Source: Glomus cerebriforme (Eukaryota > Glomeromycota > Glomeromycetes > Glomerales > Glomeraceae). From it: a stretch of DNA of 10,096 nucleotides. A program made the position numbers and the translations under genes. Within the stretch, counting starts at the first letter, position 1. The number at the start of each line of letters is the position of its first letter. The notes under the pieces were generated by a model. It saw nothing but the letters and a program-made list of their open reading frames with translations. It was not told the DNA's origin and did not search any database. The DNA lies in contig QKYT01000393.1 of assembly GCA_003550305.1 (NCBI GenBank), positions 53,521-63,616 of the forward strand. The letters are read 5' to 3'. Shown here piece by piece: positions 7,691-10,096 of the stretch.

Positions 7691-8011
7691 ATTTTTTTTT
7701 AGTATAAGTTGTCTTGACAATAAAATTTGTGCGTTAAAGCAAAAATAAAATTATTTGTCAGCCGAAGTTTGTGAAAGTTTTTAGATGAAATATGTTTTAA
7801 TGGGAAGTACAGTATAAAAATTTTAAAATGAAATTTTTTTTTAAAATATCTTGAAAAAAGCTCTCTTTTTATATCTTTTGAGCATAGTATAAAATATGAC
7901 TCATTATTTCTTGATCTTTATCATAAAATTTGATATTTTGACGAATGATACTTTGTTCAACGAATTAATAATACATTTTGACAAAAATATGTTGTTGCAT
8001 TGCCATTATAA

Positions 8012-8029
8012 GCACGATGTGCACGATGT
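8012..8029. repeat. GCACGATGT tandem pair
   Basis: The 9-mer GCACGATGT occurs twice back to back and is followed by GCAACGAGC. GTTGCA (7994-7999) and TGCAAC (8029-8034) flank it as an inverted pair. This is a CpG-containing, relatively GC-rich island in very AT-rich DNA. Confidence 0.7.
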
Positions 8030-8117
8030 GCAACGAGCAATATCATTATTTGTAATATGAGTCATTATAAAAAATTTTTCAGATCCTATTTGATTATTTG
8101 TGGGACTAACTCTTGGA

Positions 8118-8151
8118 TGACGTAATTCTTGGTAAATTTTGTAGTACGTCA
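8118..8151. promoter_or_regulatory. Inverted pair of ATF/CREB-like bZIP sites
   Basis: TGACGTA (8118-8124) and TACGTCA (8145-8151) are exact reverse complements separated by 20 bases, centre to centre about 27 bp. Extended, the left reads TGACGTAAT and the right reads GTGACGTAC on the other strand. TGACGTAA is a well-known binding word for ATF/CREB-type bZIP factors. The pair lies about 300 bp before the first recognised exon of the plus-strand chain. Function is inferred only. Confidence 0.35.
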
Positions 8152-8439
8152 CTTATTTTGTGTAAACACTAAGCCACATTCATAATTTTTCTCACTCAAT
8201 TTCAAGATTGATACTTTCAATAATATACATTAATAAAACTGATTAATAATTATAAACTTTCCTTTCAAACAAGTTATCTGTTATGACGCAAAACGGAAAA
8301 CTTGTTTACTTTAAAATATAGATATATTATTAATTTTTTTGATAACAGAAGAGCAAGAAGGTATAAATAAACCAATTTTTATTTGAAATTACCTTATTAT
8401 TTATAAACGATTAATTATCTTTATAATTTTATTTTCTAG

Positions 8440-9092
8440 AATTTCACAGCAAATCATATGATGAATTTTGTATTCCTGATAATAGTATGTATTTTTTAAA
8501 TTATTAGTGTTAATATAACATTGATTAATAATTTATCGTTTCTTTATCGATGATTTTAATAAATCAAGTAATCAAAAGAACAACAGTAAATCAAATATAA
8601 GCAGTATTCTTAAAGGTGATTTTTTTTATATTTGAAATAATTGAATTAATGAAGATTAATTTTACATCTTAAATTTTTTTTTAGTTAGTAGCAAAAAATT
8701 ATCCAAAATATTTAAAAGGCTAAAGAATAAAGAATGGCAAGTAAAATAGTCAATATATAAATTTCAATTATGATCATTTTATTAAATGGTATTTAATTAA
8801 ATTTTTTTTTTTAGATTTTCAAAGTGATTATAATAAGTAGTAACAATGTAACATCATACTTATATTGATGATGGTATGTAAAATAATTTATTTCAAACTT
8901 TTTATAACATAATGATAATGAAATTTATAGACAAAGATGAAATACACAATAATCCAAATCTTCATTCAGAAGAGCAAGTTGAATTGGAAGTTCCTGATGG
9001 TAAGAATTATTTTTAACGATAACAACATTTTAAATATCATTTGTTTTTAAAATTAAATTATTGAAATATAAATTGTTTTTTTAGAGATTTAG
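8440..9092 (+). pseudogene. 3' end of a multi-exon gene, probably decayed
   Basis: Short exons can be read in order. A (8440-8484), after TTTTCTAG and before GTATGT, reads FHSKSYDEFCIPDN. B (8547-8615), before GTGAT, reads DDFNKSSNQKNNSKSN plus ISSILK. C (8685-8740), after TTTTTTTTAG and before GTAAAA, reads VSSKKLSKIFKRLKNKEWQ. D (8815-8873) has good splice edges but stops in the needed frames. E (8931-8999), after TTTATAG and before GTAAGA, reads KDEIHNNPNLHSEEQVELEV plus PD. F begins at 9085 and gives E-I-stop (9090-9092). Phases agree for A-B, B-C and E-F. The acceptor before B reads TTTCTTTA where an AG is expected, as if one G were lost, and C-D-E cannot be joined without a frame change. 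The Ser/Asn/Lys-rich tail reminds me of C-terminal tails of expanded kinase-like families in Rhizophagus, unverified. No kinase domain is present upstream. Confidence 0.5.
8912..9016 (+). CDS. Short open frame through exon E, 34 residues
   Basis: If introns are ignored, an ATG at 8912 opens a frame through exon E and its donor: MIMKFIDKDEIHNN, then PNLHSEEQVELEVPDG, then KNYF and a stop at 9014-9016. The central part is acidic and coding-like. The ends look like translated intron, because TTTATAG before the D-K-D-E-I part is a good acceptor and GTAAGA after P-D is a good donor. It is therefore better regarded as an exon than as a stand-alone small gene, but both readings are possible. Confidence 0.25.
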   Translation: MIMKFIDKDEIHNNPNLHSEEQVELEVPDGKNYF

Positions 9093-10096
9093 ATACAGAT
9101 AAATTATAATTTTTTTACGCTAAATTTATGGTTATTATTTATATTTGAATTTTTTTTGTCTTTTTTTTTATTAATTTTGAATTATCTTAAACATTAAGAC
9201 TAGAGTAGTAAGATGTAGTAATATGTCTCACAAAGTTTCTTAGTTTGTAATTTAAATAGTTCATTTTATACTCCATAAATTATGTTAAATTGATTATGGT
9301 TGACTATAAACAGAACATATTTAAACCCTGTAATAATGAGAGCGATAACACATACAGTAACAGTTATTAATAATATTAAAAGGTATAAAAAAATTTAAGT
9401 ACTACAAAAAGGGTTACCATATTATCAAAATAAATACAAAATTGAGTAGAAAAAAAAATACTTAAAAATATTTCGTAACCTATGTAACTGTAAAACATAA
9501 TTATGATATATAACTTAATTTTATTTGGATAATAAATACTTTAAGAGAAAGAACAAATAATATCAATATAATAATATTAGATTTGCCAGCAGAGTACATT
9601 AATTTAACTTTTATAAAATAATAATTGTTCAATTATTGAAATTATTGAGAAATTCTATATAGTTTATATTTAAACTGACCATTTGAAAATTTTAGCTTAT
9701 AAAGAAAAAACAATTGGTCTAATTTACTTTAAACTTTTTCAGAAAATTGTCCATAATACTTCTGAAAAATTAACACAATATAAAGATACAAATGACAAAC
9801 GATATTTTAGTATGCACAATTCTATTTGATATCTAAGGACAATAAAGACGTTTCTTTGGATGTTAATTTTTTTTTTTTTCTAGCAAAATTCAGAAAAATT
9901 ATGATTTATAGTACTGTGTGTCAAATGAGTCCTGATGCAGTAATATGATTTATAAATTTCTACCTTTTGTTTTCGCGCATACTTTATCAGCAGATGGACA
10001 TTAGTTGTTAAAATTCGATGAGATGGTACCTAAAAGAGCTAATTCGGAAGATGATACTTGATCTCAATAAAAAAAAAATAAAATTAATATTAAAAT
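9093..10096. other. Right-end non-coding region
   Basis: No gene is supported. The stretch is AT-rich with many short T and A runs. Near its right end (about 9960-10066) GC rises and open stretches appear on both strands. One, on the plus strand, reads LLKFDEMVPKRANSEDDT; the opposite one reads DQVSSSELALLGTISSNFNN. Each has an in-frame stop nearby. At most this is one decayed exon. Confidence 0.4.

Larger units (their letters stand above)
7749..8439. other. Non-coding region upstream of the exon chain
   Basis: No gene can be supported. It holds a 9-bp tandem duplication (8012-8029) inside a GC-richer patch, an inverted pair of ATF/CREB-like sites (8118-8151), and a further TGACGCAA word near 8284. 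A segment bounded by TTTTTCAG (ending about 8082) and TTGGTAAAT (near 8130) has splice-like edges but no frame that looks coding. Confidence 0.4.

Noticed and set aside
7545..7748. Plus-strand open frame of 67 codons rich in Ser, Phe, Leu and Ile, looking like a small membrane protein
   Set aside because: Its pyrimidine-rich codons are the complement of Lys/Glu/Arg codons on the minus strand, which read as more natural coding pieces. It ends in low-complexity DNA and has no other support.
8070..8135. An exon between TTTTTCAG and TTGGTAAAT
   Set aside because: All three frames contain a stop or an uninformative peptide, and none continues into exon A at 8440.
8283..8321. A short frame starting ATGACGCAAAAC as the first exon of the downstream gene
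   Set aside because: It stops after 12 codons and has no good splice donor in a phase that would join exon A.

Overview
This is a very AT-rich eukaryotic window. It has long poly-A/poly-T runs, short GT-AG introns with T-rich acceptors, sparse coding and many decayed pieces. The F-box/leucine-rich-repeat gene, the RNase H-type retroelement remnant and the asparagine/lysine-rich coding style together suggest an arbuscular mycorrhizal fungus of the Rhizophagus type. That assignment rests on style and memory of such sequences, not on a database search. Two isolated N bases (7015, 7526) point to a draft assembly.

Layout. Positions 1-1384 are mostly non-coding, with a two-copy hairpin repeat at the extreme left, a short coding-like scrap that weakly resembles a hAT transposase (454-603), a GC-richer island (691-795) and a TAAA microsatellite. 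The one intact gene is a single-exon F-box protein of 474 residues at 1385-2809 (+). Positions 2810-3500 are non-coding. From about 3505 to 4500 there is a diverged tandem array with a period near 170 bp, interrupted by a GATC-rich insertion. From 5052 to 6240 (-) lies the decayed 3' part of a retroelement with an RNase H domain. From 6679 to 7690 (-) there are several short coding-like pieces broken by stops, frameshifts, one N and an 86-bp tandem duplication; they look like a decayed or intron-split gene of unknown family.

The least obvious structure is at 8440-9092 (+). A chain of short exons with good donor and acceptor sites spells a low-complexity, charged protein tail. No single exon is long enough to be a conventional open reading frame. 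One acceptor appears to have lost its G, and the frame breaks near the fourth exon, so it is probably a pseudogene or an orphaned gene 3' end. Paired inverted ATF/CREB-like sites lie upstream at 8118-8151. The right end (9093-10096) is non-coding apart from a coding-like scrap near 9960-10066.

No operon-like cooperation is expected here. Only the F-box gene looks functional as it stands, probably as a substrate-recognition subunit of an SCF ubiquitin ligase. Most of the rest is repeats and gene or transposon debris.
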